DNA of 64,000 nucleotides from Stenotrophomonas cyclobalanopsidis (GCF_008710035.1 NZ_VYKI01000003.1:170513-234512); one strand, 5' to 3'. Shown: positions 24,805-34,649, counted from the first letter of the stretch. The notes: generated from the sequence alone by a model not told the origin. Numbers and translations are program-made.

Positions 24805-26552
24805 CAGTCCTGCCTTTCGCGGAACTGCATGCTGTGCAGGTGCTGGTACAGGCCACCCATTTCCAGCAGTTCCTTGTGGGTGCCACGCTCGACGATGCGG
24901 CCGTGGTCCATCACCAGCACCTGGTCAGCGTGCTCGATGGTGGACAGGCGGTGCGCGATCACCAGGGTGGTGCGCTCGGGCATCAGGCGCTGCAGTGCGT
25001 CCTGCACCAGGCGTTCGGATTCGTTGTCCAGCGCGGCAGTGGCTTCGTCCAGGATCAGGATCGGCGCGTCGCGCAGGATCGCGCGGGCGATCGCCAGGCG
25101 CTGACGCTGGCCGCCGGACAGCAGCGCGCCGTTCTCGCCCACCGGGGTCTGCAGCTGCTGCGGCATGCGCGCGATGAACTCCCAGGCGTTGGCAGCTTCG
25201 GCCGCAGCACGGATCTGTTCATCGGTCGCGTCCATGCCATAGGCGATGTTGGCGGCGATGGTGTCATCGAACAGCATGACCTTCTGCCCGACGATGGCTA
25301 CCTGGCGGCGCAGGTCGGCCAGCGGATAGTCATCCAGGGCCACGCCATCGAGGGTGATGAGGCCGCCACTGGGCTCGTAGAAGCGCGGCACCAGGCGGAT
25401 CAGGCTGGTCTTGCCGCTGCCGGAACGACCGACGATGGCGGTAACCGTACCGGGCCGGGCGACGAAGCTGATGTCATCCAGCGCGATACCGCTGTCGGCG
25501 CGGTAGCGCAGCATGACGTGCTCGAAAGCCAGTTCGCCGCGGGCGCGCTGCAGAGGCGTGCGCCCTGCGTCGCGCTCGACCGGCATGTCGATGATGCCGA
25601 ACAGGCGCTCAGCAGCGGCAACGCCGCGCGAAATCGAGGTCTGCACGCTGGTCAGGCGGCGCAGCGAGGGAATGATGGCCATCATCGAGGTCATCAGGCC
25701 CATGAACTGGCCGGCGTTGAGCTTGCCGGCCAGCGCCTCGCGGGTGGACACCCAGACGATGACCGCCAGCGCCAGCGCGGCGAGGAACTGGACCACGCTC
25801 GACGCCGCAGCGCGGGTCACTTCGACCTTCATGTTCAGCGCCAGCATGCGGTTGGCCAGGCGCGAATAGCGGCTGATCTCGTGCTGCTGGGTGCCGTGCA
25901 CCTTCACTTCCTGCTGCGCCGCCAGCGACTGCTCGGCCGTCTGCGCCATGGTGCCCATGCCGTCCTGGATGCCGCGGCTGATGCGCCGGTAGCGCTTGCC
26001 CACGTAGGAGACGATGGCACCGATCAGCGGCACCACCAGCAGCATGGCCAGGGTCACCTTGACACTCATCTGCAGCATCACCACCAGCATGGCGATGATG
26101 GTCAGGGTGTCGGCCACCACGGTCTTAAGCGCGTCGGCGCTGGCCTGGGTGACCTGCTCGGTATCGAAGTTCAGGCGGCTGACCATCACCGGCGTCGCTT
26201 CGGTATCGAAGTGCGAGGACGGCAGGTGCAGGTATTTTTCCAGGATCTGCTCACGCAGGTCGCGGACCACGCTGCGGCCGGTCTTGGCCAGCGTGTAGTC
26301 GCTGACCCAGGTGGCCAGGCTGCGCATCAGGAACAGGCCGAGGATGGTCAGCGGCAGGATCACCGCCATGCGCGGCTCGGGATTGACGAAGCCGCGGTTG
26401 ACCAGCGGTTCCATCAGCTTGGTGAAGTGGTAGCCGGCCAGGGCCTCGACCACCATCGCGATGACGGCGGCCACCATGAACACCCAGTAGGCCCGGGTAT
26501 AGCCTAGCAGGCGTTTGTAGATCGGCCACACCGGCGCGTGATTGGAACTCAT
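24804..26552 (-). CDS. msbA: Lipid A export ABC transporter MsbA
   Basis: 582 residues, the same length as E. coli MsbA. It flips core-lipid A across the inner membrane. Six membrane helices occupy residues 20-320. The ATPase domain has Walker A GRSGSGKT (near 376-383), signature [15 protein letters not shown], Walker B ILILDEAT and switch histidine IAHRLST. Its position upstream of lpxK and kdsB fits LPS assembly. It starts in a four-base overlap with the exbD-like gene. Confidence 0.95.
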   Translation of the reverse strand: MSSNHAPVWPIYKRLLGYTRAYWVFMVAAVIAMVVEALAGYHFTKLMEPLVNRGFVNPEPRMAVILPLTILGLFLMRSLATWVSDYTLAKTGRSVVRDLREQILEKYLHLPSSHFDTEATPVMVSRLNFDTEQVTQASADALKTVVADTLTIIAMLVVMLQMSVKVTLAMLLVVPLIGAIVSYVGKRYRRISRGIQDGMGTMAQTAEQSLAAQQEVKVHGTQQHEISRYSRLANRMLALNMKVEVTRAAASSVVQFLAALALAVIVWVSTREALAGKLNAGQFMGLMTSMMAIIPSLRRLTSVQTSISRGVAAAERLFGIIDMPVERDAGRTPLQRARGELAFEHVMLRYRADSGIALDDISFVARPGTVTAIVGRSGSGKTSLIRLVPRFYEPSGGLITLDGVALDDYPLADLRRQVAIVGQKVMLFDDTIAANIAYGMDATDEQIRAAAEAANAWEFIARMPQQLQTPVGENGALLSGGQRQRLAIARAILRDAPILILDEATAALDNESERLVQDALQRLMPERTTLVIAHRLSTIEHADQVLVMDHGRIVERGTHKELLEMGGLYQHLHSMQFRERQD

Positions 26553-26971
26553 GGACGCACCTCTGGCGCTGTTGCGATTGCGATACGGCGGAAGCCGAGC
26601 TGGCTCAGCGCATCCTGCGCGGTGACCACGGCCTGGTAGGGGGTGCGCGCGTCGGCGCGCAGCAGCACGGTCTGCCCGCGGTCGGTACCGGCCACCGCAG
26701 CAATGATCTGCTTGACCGATTCGACGTCGGTGCGCAGCACTTCCTGGTCGTTGACGAAGTAGCGGCCGTCGGCGTTGATCAGCACGCTGAGCGAACGCGG
26801 CGGCTCATTGGTCTGCTGGTCGCTGGCGGTCGGCAGCTGCACCTGCAGCGTCGAGCGCGCATCGAACGTGGTGGTGACCACGAAGAAGATGATCAGGACC
26901 AGGATGACGTCGATCAGCGGAACCAGATCGATGTGCGGCTCATCCTGGGATCGGTCGTTGCCGATGCGCAT
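26549..26971 (-). CDS. exbD: ExbD/TolR-family biopolymer transporter
   Basis: 140 residues. One N-terminal membrane helix (IDLVPLIDVILVLIIFFVVT) carries the conserved proton-path Asp near residue 21. A periplasmic domain follows. It works with ExbB to couple proton flow to TonB-like partners or to envelope processes. The pair has no tonB gene beside it; in xanthomonads this msbA-linked pair is a constant neighbour of lipid A genes, so an envelope role is plausible. Confidence 0.9.
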   Translation of the reverse strand: MRIGNDRSQDEPHIDLVPLIDVILVLIIFFVVTTTFDARSTLQVQLPTASDQQTNEPPRSLSVLINADGRYFVNDQEVLRTDVESVKQIIAAVAGTDRGQTVLLRADARTPYQAVVTAQDALSQLGFRRIAIATAPEVRP

Positions 26972-26974
26972 CGA

Positions 26975-27637
26975 TCAGGCCTTGGCCGTGGCAGGTGCGG
27001 CGGCACGCGGCGCCGGTGCGCCGTTCATCACGCCCGGGCGGCCGTCCAGCGTGTCCAGCAGGGCGCTGGCTTCCTGTTCCATCTCCACCACGTAGCCGTG
27101 GATGCGGCCCTTGAAGAAGCGATGGAACATCAGCGCCGGGATGGCCACGATCATGCCAGTGGCGGTACACACCAGCGCCTTGCCGATGCCGCCGGCCAGC
27201 TGGTTCACATCACCGACGCCGTGGTCGAGGATGCCCAGGAACATCTGGATCATGCCGATGACCGTGCCGAGCAGGCCCAGCAGCGGGCCGGCCGAGGCGA
27301 TGGTGCCCAGCGCGTTGAGGAAACGCTCCATGCGGTGGACCAGGTGGCGGCCGGTGTCCTCGATGCGCTCGCGGATCTGGTCGCGCGGGCGGTTGCGGGC
27401 TTCCAGCGCCGCGGCCAGCAGCGCGCCCAGCGGCGAGTTCGCCCGCAGGGTCTGCAGGTGGGCCGGGTCGAGCTTGCCGCGGGCAGCCCAGTTGCGCACT
27501 TCCTGGCCGAGGCCAGGCGGCAGCACCTCATTGCGCCGCAGGGACCAGAAACGCTCCAGGACGATCGCCAAAGCCAGTACGCCCAACAGCAGCAGCGGCA
27601 CCATCGGCCAGCCACCGGCCTTGACCAGTTCCCACAC
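26975..27637 (-). CDS. exbB: ExbB/MotA/TolQ-family proton channel protein
   Basis: 220 residues. The N-terminal membrane helix is GGWPMVPLLLLGVLALAIVL. A cytoplasmic loop follows, then two further helices (IASAGPLLGLLGTVIGMIQM and GIGKALVCTATGMIVAIPAL). The GLLGTVxGM motif is diagnostic. It forms the proton-motive-force motor with the downstream ExbD. It starts three bases after comEC. Confidence 0.92.
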   Translation of the reverse strand: MWELVKAGGWPMVPLLLLGVLALAIVLERFWSLRRNEVLPPGLGQEVRNWAARGKLDPAHLQTLRANSPLGALLAAALEARNRPRDQIRERIEDTGRHLVHRMERFLNALGTIASAGPLLGLLGTVIGMIQMFLGILDHGVGDVNQLAGGIGKALVCTATGMIVAIPALMFHRFFKGRIHGYVVEMEQEASALLDTLDGRPGVMNGAPAPRAAAPATAKA

Positions 27638-27640
27638 GTT

Positions 27641-30028
27641 TCAACCCTCCGGCCCAACGGCCGCTTGTTCGATCGGCGATAGGATAGCAGCCGACCGCGC
27701 CCGCCCAGCGGCATCCCACCACCGGGCCGCGTGGATACGCTGTTCACGCACCTGCAGCCCTTGTGCGCCAAGCCATACGCGGATCGCGCCGGCGTCGGCC
27801 GTGGCCAGCACCTCGGCGCCCACGGCCCGCCAGCGCAGGACTACGTCACGTTTCGGGTGGCCGAAGCGGTTCTGATGTCCGGCCGAGACCAGCGCCAGCC
27901 GGGGCGCCACGGCCGCCACCCAGGCGGCTGTCGAGCTGCCGCCACTGCCGTGGTGTGGCACCAGCACCACGTCGGCGCGCACCGCCGCCGCCTGCGCCTG
28001 CAGCAGCTGCTGTTCGGCCCGTGCGCCGATGTCGCCGGGCAGCAGCACGACCCCGTGGGCACCGGCCACCCGCAGCACGCAGCTGGCCTCGTTGTCACGT
28101 TCGCTGCCATCGGCTGGCGGATGCAGTACCTGGAAATCTACCCCGTCCCACTGCCAGTGCAGGCCTTTCATGCAGGGCCTGGCGCCCTCGACCTGGCTGC
28201 CTGGCGGGGCCAGCACCTGCAGCCCCGGCAGCACCCGGCGCAGGGCCGGCAGAGCGCCCGCATGGTCGAGGTGGTCGTGGCTGAGCAGCAGTTGCGCCGG
28301 CGGCGCCTGCCCCAGCGCGCGCGCGGCCGGCAGCAGCACCCGTTCGCGGCCCTCCCCGGCCGGCGGCCCGGCGTCGTACCAGAGCGCATGCGTGGCGGTG
28401 CGCAGCAGCACCGCCGCACCCTGCCCCACATCGTGCACCAGCACTTCCACCTCGCCGTGGCGCGGCCCCGATGCGGCGGGCCACAGCAGCGGCAGGCACA
28501 GCAGCGCGCCCGCCAGGCCACCGCCGGCCCCGCGCGGCAGCAGCCACCAGAACACCCCGGCAAGGGCTGCCGGCAGTGCCCAGCGCGGCGCCTGCGGCAG
28601 CCACCACATCGCCTGCGGGTGCTGCGCCAGGGGCTGCAGCAGCCCCCAGCTGAGATCGAATACCCAGGCCGCCGCGCGCCACGGCCACATCCCCGCCCCG
28701 TCGTGCAGCGCCTGCAGGCCGGTGCCGAGCAGGGCCAGCGGCACCACCAGCAGGCTCCACCAGGGAATGACCGGCAGGTTGATCACCGGCCCCAGCCACG
28801 ACGTGCCGCCGAACAGCACCACCGCCAGCGGCAGCAGTGCCACGCTGGCCACGCCCTGCCCGGCCAGCGCCGCGCGCAGCACGCCGCCGACGCCGGACGG
28901 CGACTGCTGCGGCAGGCACCACAGCAGCCACAGCACGCCACCGAAACTGAGCCAGAAGCCTGCCGACAGCACCGAGAGCGGGGCCGGCAGCAGCATCAGC
29001 GCGGCCGCCAGGGACAACGCCGGCGCCGTGCCCAGCGGCCGCCGGCAGACCCGCGCCATTGCAACCGCAGCGATCATCAGCGCGGTGCGCACGGTGGGCA
29101 GTTCGCTGCCCGCCAGCAGCGTGTAGAAGGCGGCCGCCAACGCCGCGGCGCACGCGGCGGCCTGCGGACGCGGCCAGGCGCGTGCCAATGCAGGGCAAAG
29201 CCCCCACAGACCTGCGCACAACAGCGCCGCAAAACCCGCGACCAGACCGACGTGGAAGCCGGAAATGGCGATCAGGTGGGTCAGGCCCAGCGCACGCAGC
29301 TGCTCCCAGTCGGTATCGGTCAGGCCACGGGTATCGCCCACGGCCAGCGCTTGGACGAATCGCGCTGACGGCCTGCCGACCTGGGCGGCGATGGCGGTAC
29401 TGCAACGCTCGCGCCACGCGGCCAGGCCATGGGCGGCGCGCAGCTGTCGGGCGGCTCCGGGCTCGCGCACGTTGCCACTGCCGGCCAGGCCCTGCAGCAG
29501 CGCATGGCGTTCCGCATCGAAGCCGCCCGGATTGATCCGTGAGCGCGGCGGCCGTACGCGCAGCGACAACTCCCAATGGGCACCGGCGTGCAGCGTGCCG
29601 CGCAGGGCATCGTGAACCGCGGAACGCCGCGGTGCATGCCAGCTGACCTGCAGGCGCCGCCCCTGCAGCGCCGGCCATCCTTCCACCTCAGCCACGTCGA
29701 ACAGAAAACGGCTGTGGTCATCGCGCCGCACCGGCAGGTCAGCGATGCGCCCGCGTACCCGTACATCCTGCGCCGTCGCCGCCGCCGGGAGCTGCTGCTG
29801 CAGGGCCAGGTGGCCGTGGCAGCCGGCCCAGGCCAGGCCGAACACGGCGGCGGCCAATGCGCGCCCGCGCCACCGCCATGCCCAACCCGGCAGGGCCAGC
29901 AGCGCCAGTACGCTGCACAGCCAGCGCGGCGGCAATGCCGGCAGCAGCACGCACGCCAGCGCCCCCAGCACCAGGCCGGCGGCACAGGCAGGGCCCAGCA
30001 GGGGGGCAACCACGGCAACGGTGCGCAT
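27641..30028 (-). CDS. comEC: DNA internalisation protein ComEC/Rec2
   Basis: 795 residues. It is the inner-membrane channel for single-stranded DNA uptake in natural transformation. Residues 1-100 contain N-terminal helices and the start of the DUF4131 domain. The competence domain has the conserved HLIAISGFHVGLVAG near residues 252-266 and about ten hydrophobic helices. The C-terminal metallo-beta-lactamase domain has LLSHDHLDHAGALPA near 590-605 and VLVPHHGSGGSS further on. It is the first gene of the ten-gene leftward run. Confidence 0.93.
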   Translation of the reverse strand: MRTVAVVAPLLGPACAAGLVLGALACVLLPALPPRWLCSVLALLALPGWAWRWRGRALAAAVFGLAWAGCHGHLALQQQLPAAATAQDVRVRGRIADLPVRRDDHSRFLFDVAEVEGWPALQGRRLQVSWHAPRRSAVHDALRGTLHAGAHWELSLRVRPPRSRINPGGFDAERHALLQGLAGSGNVREPGAARQLRAAHGLAAWRERCSTAIAAQVGRPSARFVQALAVGDTRGLTDTDWEQLRALGLTHLIAISGFHVGLVAGFAALLCAGLWGLCPALARAWPRPQAAACAAALAAAFYTLLAGSELPTVRTALMIAAVAMARVCRRPLGTAPALSLAAALMLLPAPLSVLSAGFWLSFGGVLWLLWCLPQQSPSGVGGVLRAALAGQGVASVALLPLAVVLFGGTSWLGPVINLPVIPWWSLLVVPLALLGTGLQALHDGAGMWPWRAAAWVFDLSWGLLQPLAQHPQAMWWLPQAPRWALPAALAGVFWWLLPRGAGGGLAGALLCLPLLWPAASGPRHGEVEVLVHDVGQGAAVLLRTATHALWYDAGPPAGEGRERVLLPAARALGQAPPAQLLLSHDHLDHAGALPALRRVLPGLQVLAPPGSQVEGARPCMKGLHWQWDGVDFQVLHPPADGSERDNEASCVLRVAGAHGVVLLPGDIGARAEQQLLQAQAAAVRADVVLVPHHGSGGSSTAAWVAAVAPRLALVSAGHQNRFGHPKRDVVLRWRAVGAEVLATADAGAIRVWLGAQGLQVREQRIHAARWWDAAGRARSAAILSPIEQAAVGPEG

Positions 30029-30096
30029 GGGCGCAGCGTCGCCGCGCGGCGGCAGGGCTGCCTATCAGGCAAACCCGCGCGCCGCTGTGGGCAGGC

Positions 30097-31440
30097 TCAG
30101 CGGCGCAGGGTGGCGCGCTGGAAGTTGACCCGGAAGCTGGCGCCACCACCGACGGCTTCGGCCACGCTGACCGTACCACCGTGGTGCTGCACGATCTCCT
30201 TGACCAGATGCAGCCCCAGGCCGCTGCCACTGCCGGCGGCACGCAGGCGATGGAAGGGTTCGAAGATCGACTCGCGGTCACCGACCGGCACGCCCGCGCC
30301 CTGATCGCTGATCTCCAGCAGTCCCTGCGCATCCAGGCGCACGCAGATGGTGCCGCGGCCGCCACCGTGGACGATGGCGTTGTGCACCAGGTTGGCCATC
30401 ACCCGGCCCAGCGCCAGGCCATCGCCCTGGATCCAGACCGGTGCTTCCGGCGCATCCACTTCGAAGCCATACCCTGCGCCGACCACCAGTGGCGCCAGCT
30501 CGGCCGCCGATTCACGCACCACATGGGCCAGATCCACGCGCTGCAGCGTGCTGACGTTGCGGTCCAGGCGCTGCAGGTCGAGCAGGTGCTCGGCGACGTT
30601 GCCCAGCCGCGCCACGTCGGTCAGCAGCTGCGACTTCAGTTCACCCTGAGGAAGCTGCGACAGCCGTGCCTGCACCACCGCGATCGGCACGCGCAGTTCG
30701 TGCGCGGCATCGGCCAGGAATTTGTCGCGCGCGGCGTAGCCCTGCTGCACCTTGTCGATGGCATCGTTGAAGGCACTCACCAGGGGCGCGACCTCGGTGG
30801 AGACCAGCTGTTCGTCCAGGCGCGCACCGGGCTGGCCGACGTCCAGCTCCTTGGCCTGCTGCGCCAGCCGGCGCACCCCACGCATCGCACGATGGATGAC
30901 GGTGGGCATCACCAGCAGGGTGACCACGATCAGCGGCAGGAAGAACCAGAAACCGATCAGCCGCAGCACCATCAGCGCGCCGTCGACCAGCCCGCCCTTG
31001 GGCGCGCCACCGGCCATCACCGTGATGCGACGTCCATCCTCGATGCGCACCATCACCCGCGCCACGTCCAGATAGGGCGGCACCAGCGATCCGACTTCGG
31101 TTGCGCCCAATGCCGGCAGCCGCGCCAGCAGCGGTGCATGCAGCGCAGGTACCTTGCCGCGCTCCAGCCAGATGCCGCGGTCATCGACGGCGACGAACCA
31201 CAGGTTGCCACCGGCGCGCGCGTTCAACGCCTGCCAGCGCGGCTCGTCCAGCACCATGTGCGCGCCCTGGCTGTGCACGGCCTTGGCGACGTCCTCGGCG
31301 GTGAACATGTCCATGTTCCAGGACTCCTTGTCACCCCAGGTCAGGATCAGCGCCACCACCGCGAACAGCACGGTGAACGCCTGCGCCAGGAACAGGCGCC
31401 AGGCCAGGCCGAGGGTGATCGAACGGATCTGCCTGGCCAT
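30097..31440 (-). CDS. Two-component sensor histidine kinase
   Basis: 447 residues from ATG 31440; the frame continues upstream into the regulator gene. Two membrane helices (residues 13-35 and 157-181) flank a periplasmic sensor of about 120 residues. A short HAMP-like linker follows. The phosphoacceptor is His247 in ADAAHELRVP. The ATPase domain has N-box LVHNAIVHGG, G1 ISDQGAGVP and G2 GSGSGLGLHLVKE. It pairs with the regulator ending two bases upstream. The signal is unknown. Confidence 0.9.
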   Translation of the reverse strand: MARQIRSITLGLAWRLFLAQAFTVLFAVVALILTWGDKESWNMDMFTAEDVAKAVHSQGAHMVLDEPRWQALNARAGGNLWFVAVDDRGIWLERGKVPALHAPLLARLPALGATEVGSLVPPYLDVARVMVRIEDGRRITVMAGGAPKGGLVDGALMVLRLIGFWFFLPLIVVTLLVMPTVIHRAMRGVRRLAQQAKELDVGQPGARLDEQLVSTEVAPLVSAFNDAIDKVQQGYAARDKFLADAAHELRVPIAVVQARLSQLPQGELKSQLLTDVARLGNVAEHLLDLQRLDRNVSTLQRVDLAHVVRESAAELAPLVVGAGYGFEVDAPEAPVWIQGDGLALGRVMANLVHNAIVHGGGRGTICVRLDAQGLLEISDQGAGVPVGDRESIFEPFHRLRAAGSGSGLGLHLVKEIVQHHGGTVSVAEAVGGGASFRVNFQRATLRR

Positions 31441-31441
31441 C

Positions 31442-32113
31442 TCAGGCCTCCGCCAGCAGGTAGCCGACGCCGCGGATGACGTGGATCTCCACGCCCGCGC
31501 CCGCCTGCTGCAGCGCCTTGCGCAGCTTGGAGATATGCGCATCCAGTGCGTTGGACTGGATCTCATCGTCGAAACCGTACACCGCCGCCTCCAGCGCACT
31601 GCGGGTGACCGTGCGTCCCTGGCGCATCGCCAGCGCCTGCAGCACCAGTACCTGACGCCGCGGCAAGGTCAGCAGCTGGCCGTCGACCTGCGCCTGCAGC
31701 GATTCGAAATCGAACTCGAAGTTGCCCAGCCGCAGGCTCGGCGTGACCATCGCCGACGGCCGCCGTGACACTGCGCGGATGCGCGCCATCAGTTCTTCGA
31801 TCGCCACCGGCTTGACCAGGTAGTCGTCGGCGCCGACATCGAGCCCCTCCACCTTGTCCGACAACGTGCCCTTGGCGGTCAGCATGATCACCGCGATGTT
31901 CGGCCGCAACGCACGCGCGGTGGCAACGAAACCGGCGCCATCGCCATCGGGCAGCTGGCGGTCGAGCAGCAGCAGCTGGTGCACGGGTTCGCGCAGGGCC
32001 AGCGCCGCCTCGGACAGGCTGCCGACCACGTCGGCGACCACGCCCTGCCGTTCCAACCCCGACTGCAGGGCCCGCGAGAGATCGGGATCGTCTTCCACCA
32101 GGAGGATGCGCAT
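31442..32113 (-). CDS. OmpR-family response regulator
   Basis: 223 residues. The receiver domain has an acidic pocket at EDDPD (7-11), phosphoacceptor Asp51 in LLLLDRQLP and Lys81 in LTAKGT. The C-terminal winged helix runs from about 128 (LRLGNFEFDFE) to the end (HVIRGVGYLL). It is divergent from the MipA/OmpV gene, whose promoter region carries a direct repeat suited to this family. Confidence 0.92.
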   Translation of the reverse strand: MRILLVEDDPDLSRALQSGLERQGVVADVVGSLSEAALALREPVHQLLLLDRQLPDGDGAGFVATARALRPNIAVIMLTAKGTLSDKVEGLDVGADDYLVKPVAIEELMARIRAVSRRPSAMVTPSLRLGNFEFDFESLQAQVDGQLLTLPRRQVLVLQALAMRQGRTVTRSALEAAVYGFDDEIQSNALDAHISKLRKALQQAGAGVEIHVIRGVGYLLAEA

Positions 32114-32196
32114 CGTGGGCTCGGCTACCGGAAACGCTGCCGATGATAGTGCCTGCCGGGCACCAATGAGGCCTTTGCACGGACATTACCGTGGCG

Positions 32197-32214
32197 CAAT
32201 GTTCCGACAATGTT
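32197..32214 (+). promoter_or_regulatory. Direct heptamer repeat, candidate response-regulator site
   Basis: CAATGTT occurs at 32197-32203 and 32208-32214, an 11-base period, about 45 bases before the mipA-like ATG. OmpR-family dimers commonly bind such head-to-tail sites. The adjacent divergent regulator is the natural candidate. Confidence 0.5.
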
Positions 32215-32257
32215 GCGCGGTCAGGATGCAACACGGTTCCCTGCAAAGTGCCCCTCG

Positions 32258-33025
32258 ATGCTCCCGTTGCCCCCTGCCCTGCTGCGCCCCCTGCTGTGCA
32301 CCGCCGCTCTCTCCACGCCGCTGCTGGCGAGCGCCCAGGAACAGGCACCGGGCGTGCAGGCCGGCATCACCTTCGGCGCGACCACGGGTGCGTACGCGCA
32401 CTACGATGACAAGCCACTGGTGGTGCCGGCGCTGGCATGGCAGGGCAAGCGCTTCCATGCCAGCCCCGGCTCGCTGGGCATGTACCTGTACAAGGAACAG
32501 GGCCTGCGCGTTTCCGCGGTGGTCACGCCCTACACGCTGCGCTTCAAGACCGAAGACGTGACCGATGCGCAGCTGCGCCGCCTGCATAGCCGGCAGATGT
32601 CGGCCATGGCCGGCGTCAGCGCCGAGTACAGCGCCGACTGGGGTGCCCTGTCGGCCAGCGTCAAGCGCGAGGTCAGCGGCCACGGTGGCGGCCTCGAATC
32701 CAGCCTGTATTACAGCTATCCGATCCAGGCCGGGCGCTTCACCTGGGTGCCGCGCGTGGGTGTGGTGCACAGCAGTGCACGCCTGCTCGACTACTACTAC
32801 GGCACCAGCGACGAGGAAGCCCTGCGCTCCGGTCTGGCCGCCTATTCGCCGGGCAGCGCCACGTCGCCGGGCCTGCAGATCGCGGTCAGCACACCGCTGG
32901 GTACGAAGTGGCGCGCTACCGGCGTGGTCGCCAGCCAGTGGTTCGGCGATGCGGTCAAGGACAGTCCGATGGCCCGCCGCGGCGCGCAGAACTCCGCCTT
33001 CATTTCCCTGATGCGCGCGTTCTGA
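32258..33025 (+). CDS. MipA/OmpV family outer membrane protein
   Basis: 255 residues from ATG 32258. A signal peptide is visible (LRPLLCTAALSTPLLASAQE). The mature part is a beta-barrel with alternating strands (AGITFGATTGAYAHYDDKPL, SVKREVSGHGGGLESSLYYS, WVPRVGVVHSSARLLDYYYG) and ends in the terminal aromatic signature ISLMRAF. MipA proteins scaffold peptidoglycan enzymes; OmpV members are porin-like. Divergence from a two-component system suggests regulation by it. Confidence 0.88.
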   Translation: MLPLPPALLRPLLCTAALSTPLLASAQEQAPGVQAGITFGATTGAYAHYDDKPLVVPALAWQGKRFHASPGSLGMYLYKEQGLRVSAVVTPYTLRFKTEDVTDAQLRRLHSRQMSAMAGVSAEYSADWGALSASVKREVSGHGGGLESSLYYSYPIQAGRFTWVPRVGVVHSSARLLDYYYGTSDEEALRSGLAAYSPGSATSPGLQIAVSTPLGTKWRATGVVASQWFGDAVKDSPMARRGAQNSAFISLMRAF

Positions 33026-33057
33026 TCGCGCGCCCTGCAACGGACAAGGACACCCCC

Positions 33058-33345
33058 ATGGCCTCCGTCTCCTTCCCCACCGATGCGCAGGCCATCCTGC
33101 GCGCGCCCGACCTGGACAGTGCAGAGCAGGCCTACCTCGGCCTGATGCCGGACCAGGCCCACATCGACGCGCTGGTGCGCCGCGCACTCGGCCTGTCGCG
33201 TGTTGCCGATGCGGCCCGCGGCTATGCCCTGTCGATGACCCTGGTCGGCCTGCGGCTGCAGGAACTGGAGATGGACGAGGCCTGCGCCACGGCGCACCGC
33301 CAGTCGACGCTGCGCAACCTTCGCCAGGTCTACGCCGCGGCCTGA
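33058..33345 (+). CDS. Hypothetical protein
   Basis: 95 residues from ATG 33058, 32 bases after the MipA-like gene and on the same strand. It appears all-helical and soluble (SAEQAYLGLMPDQAHIDALV, then VGLRLQELEMDEACATAHRQ). It has no signal peptide. No family is recognised. Confidence 0.6.
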   Translation: MASVSFPTDAQAILRAPDLDSAEQAYLGLMPDQAHIDALVRRALGLSRVADAARGYALSMTLVGLRLQELEMDEACATAHRQSTLRNLRQVYAAA

Positions 33346-33498
33346 GCGGCGCTGCTGGTGCGCGGACCGGCCCGCCAGCGCACGGATTCATCTCCGTAGC
33401 GAGCCCTTGGCACGCACATTTCCCCGCTTCGTCGCATGCCGGTATCGATCCGCCAGCGCCAATGACACGCTGCACTCCCTTCTCCGGAGCACCGCGCC

Positions 33499-33765
33499 AT
33501 GCCGATGCTTGCCCTGCTGCTGTTGCACGCGGTCCTGTCCAGCGCTGGCAGCGGCGGCCCGGATGCGGGCCAGGCGCTCCCTGCCGGGCTGACCCCGGCC
33601 AGCCCCGACGATCTCTGCCTGCAGCTGCGCCTGCGCCAGGACAGCATGCTGCGCTGGGAGCGCGGCGCAGGCGGGAAGACGCATGCCCTGGGCGTGGTCC
33701 ACCAGGTCGAGGGCCACTGGCAGCTGCGTCACCGCTTCAACATGGGCGCATCGGGCGCGCACTGA
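33499..33765 (+). CDS. Small exported hypothetical protein
   Basis: 88 residues. A short signal-peptide-like start (MPMLALLLLHAVLSSAGSGG) precedes a mature part of about 65 residues with WERGAGGKTHALGVVHQVEG. No domain is recognised. It has no tight link to its neighbours. Confidence 0.45.
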   Translation: MPMLALLLLHAVLSSAGSGGPDAGQALPAGLTPASPDDLCLQLRLRQDSMLRWERGAGGKTHALGVVHQVEGHWQLRHRFNMGASGAH

Positions 33766-33834
33766 TCGCCAGCCGCGATTCATCATCGCCAGCACGCCCG
33801 GTGACAGCATGGTGCCCTGTCGAAAGTAAGCGCC

Positions 33835-34314
33835 ATGAAGACCCGGATCGTTGCCCATGTACTGTTGCTGCTTGCCGTCGTGCTGCTTGCCGCCTGCTGC
33901 CCGTTCGGCAGCGAAATCCGCACCCGCCCGGTCTACGTGAACCCACAGCTGACGCCTGCCGCGTCGCGCTCGCTGGTCGCCGACTGCGATCACCAGGGCG
34001 CGCAGCTGCGCCGCCAGCTGGAGGCGGCGTATGTGGAAAACGCCCGGCAGGAATGCGCGCTGCCGCAGCCGTTCGCGGACTACCGCTTCGTCAATGCCAT
34101 GGGCGAGGCCGTTTCCCCGGAGCGCGCCATCGAGGCACGCGCCGACCACGCGCAGCGCGCCTGCACTGCGGCGCAGGGAAAGGACAGCGCGCTGGCCGCG
34201 ATGTGCCCGGAGTGCCGCAGCAAAGCCGAGGCGCGCGTGCAGCAGTGCCGCATGGACAAGGGCCTGGTGCGCAGCGAACGACCGGTGCGTATGTGCCGCA
34301 TGATCCAGTTCTGA
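33835..34314 (+). CDS. Putative lipoprotein
   Basis: 159 residues. The signal peptide ends in a lipobox (LLAVVLLAAC, Cys near 21), so attachment to a membrane by lipid is expected. The mature protein has eight further cysteines (for example DCDHQGAQ, RACTAAQG, MCPECRSKAE, QQCRMDKG), suggesting disulfides. No family is recognised. Confidence 0.65.
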   Translation: MKTRIVAHVLLLLAVVLLAACCPFGSEIRTRPVYVNPQLTPAASRSLVADCDHQGAQLRRQLEAAYVENARQECALPQPFADYRFVNAMGEAVSPERAIEARADHAQRACTAAQGKDSALAAMCPECRSKAEARVQQCRMDKGLVRSERPVRMCRMIQF

Positions 34315-34337
34315 GGGGCGGAAGCCAGGCAACAAAA

Positions 34338-34362
34338 AAGCCGACCCATCGGGCCGGCTTTC
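34338..34362. terminator. Hairpin after the lipoprotein gene and tRNA-Val copy 1
   Basis: AAAGCCGACCC / GGGCCGGCTTT forms a strong GC stem with A and T runs on its two sides. It can therefore terminate both the rightward lipoprotein gene and the leftward tRNA-Val. Confidence 0.8.
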
Positions 34363-34400
34363 CTGTTTCCACCGCTGCACCGGCAATGCCGGGAGGCAGG

Positions 34401-34475
34401 TGGTGGGCGGTACAGGGTTCGAACCTGTGACCCCTACCATGTCAAGGTAGTGCTCTACCGCTGAGCTAACCGCCC
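34401..34475 (-). tRNA. tRNA-Val (GAC), copy 1
   Basis: 75 bases, GGGCGGT acceptor stem, anticodon GAC, encoded CCA at 34401-34403. Same sequence as copy 2 about 100 bases to the right. Confidence 0.95.
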
Positions 34476-34513
34476 ATCTTGTTCGTGCCGCCCGAAGGCT
34501 GGCCTTGCTACGT

Positions 34514-34543
34514 AAAAACCCGGCGCCAGGGCCGGGCTTTTCA
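34514..34543 (-). terminator. Terminator of tRNA-Val copy 2
   Basis: AAAACCCGGCGCC and GGCCGGGCTTTTC flank a short loop between the two tRNA-Val genes. On the minus strand this is a GC stem followed by a T run. Confidence 0.7.
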
Positions 34544-34574
34544 GGTCACGACAGCCCCTCTGGAAGGGACTTCG

Positions 34575-34649
34575 TGGTGGGCGGTACAGGGTTCGAACCT
34601 GTGACCCCTACCATGTCAAGGTAGTGCTCTACCGCTGAGCTAACCGCCC
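34575..34649 (-). tRNA. tRNA-Val (GAC), copy 2
   Basis: 75 bases, identical in the visible sequence to copy 1, with anticodon GAC and encoded CCA. Confidence 0.95.

Noticed and set aside
22492..25104. Plus-strand ORF of 870 codons
   Set aside because: Spans the reverse of four real genes (phosphatase, kdsB, lpxK and the end of msbA); Arg/Gly-rich shadow.
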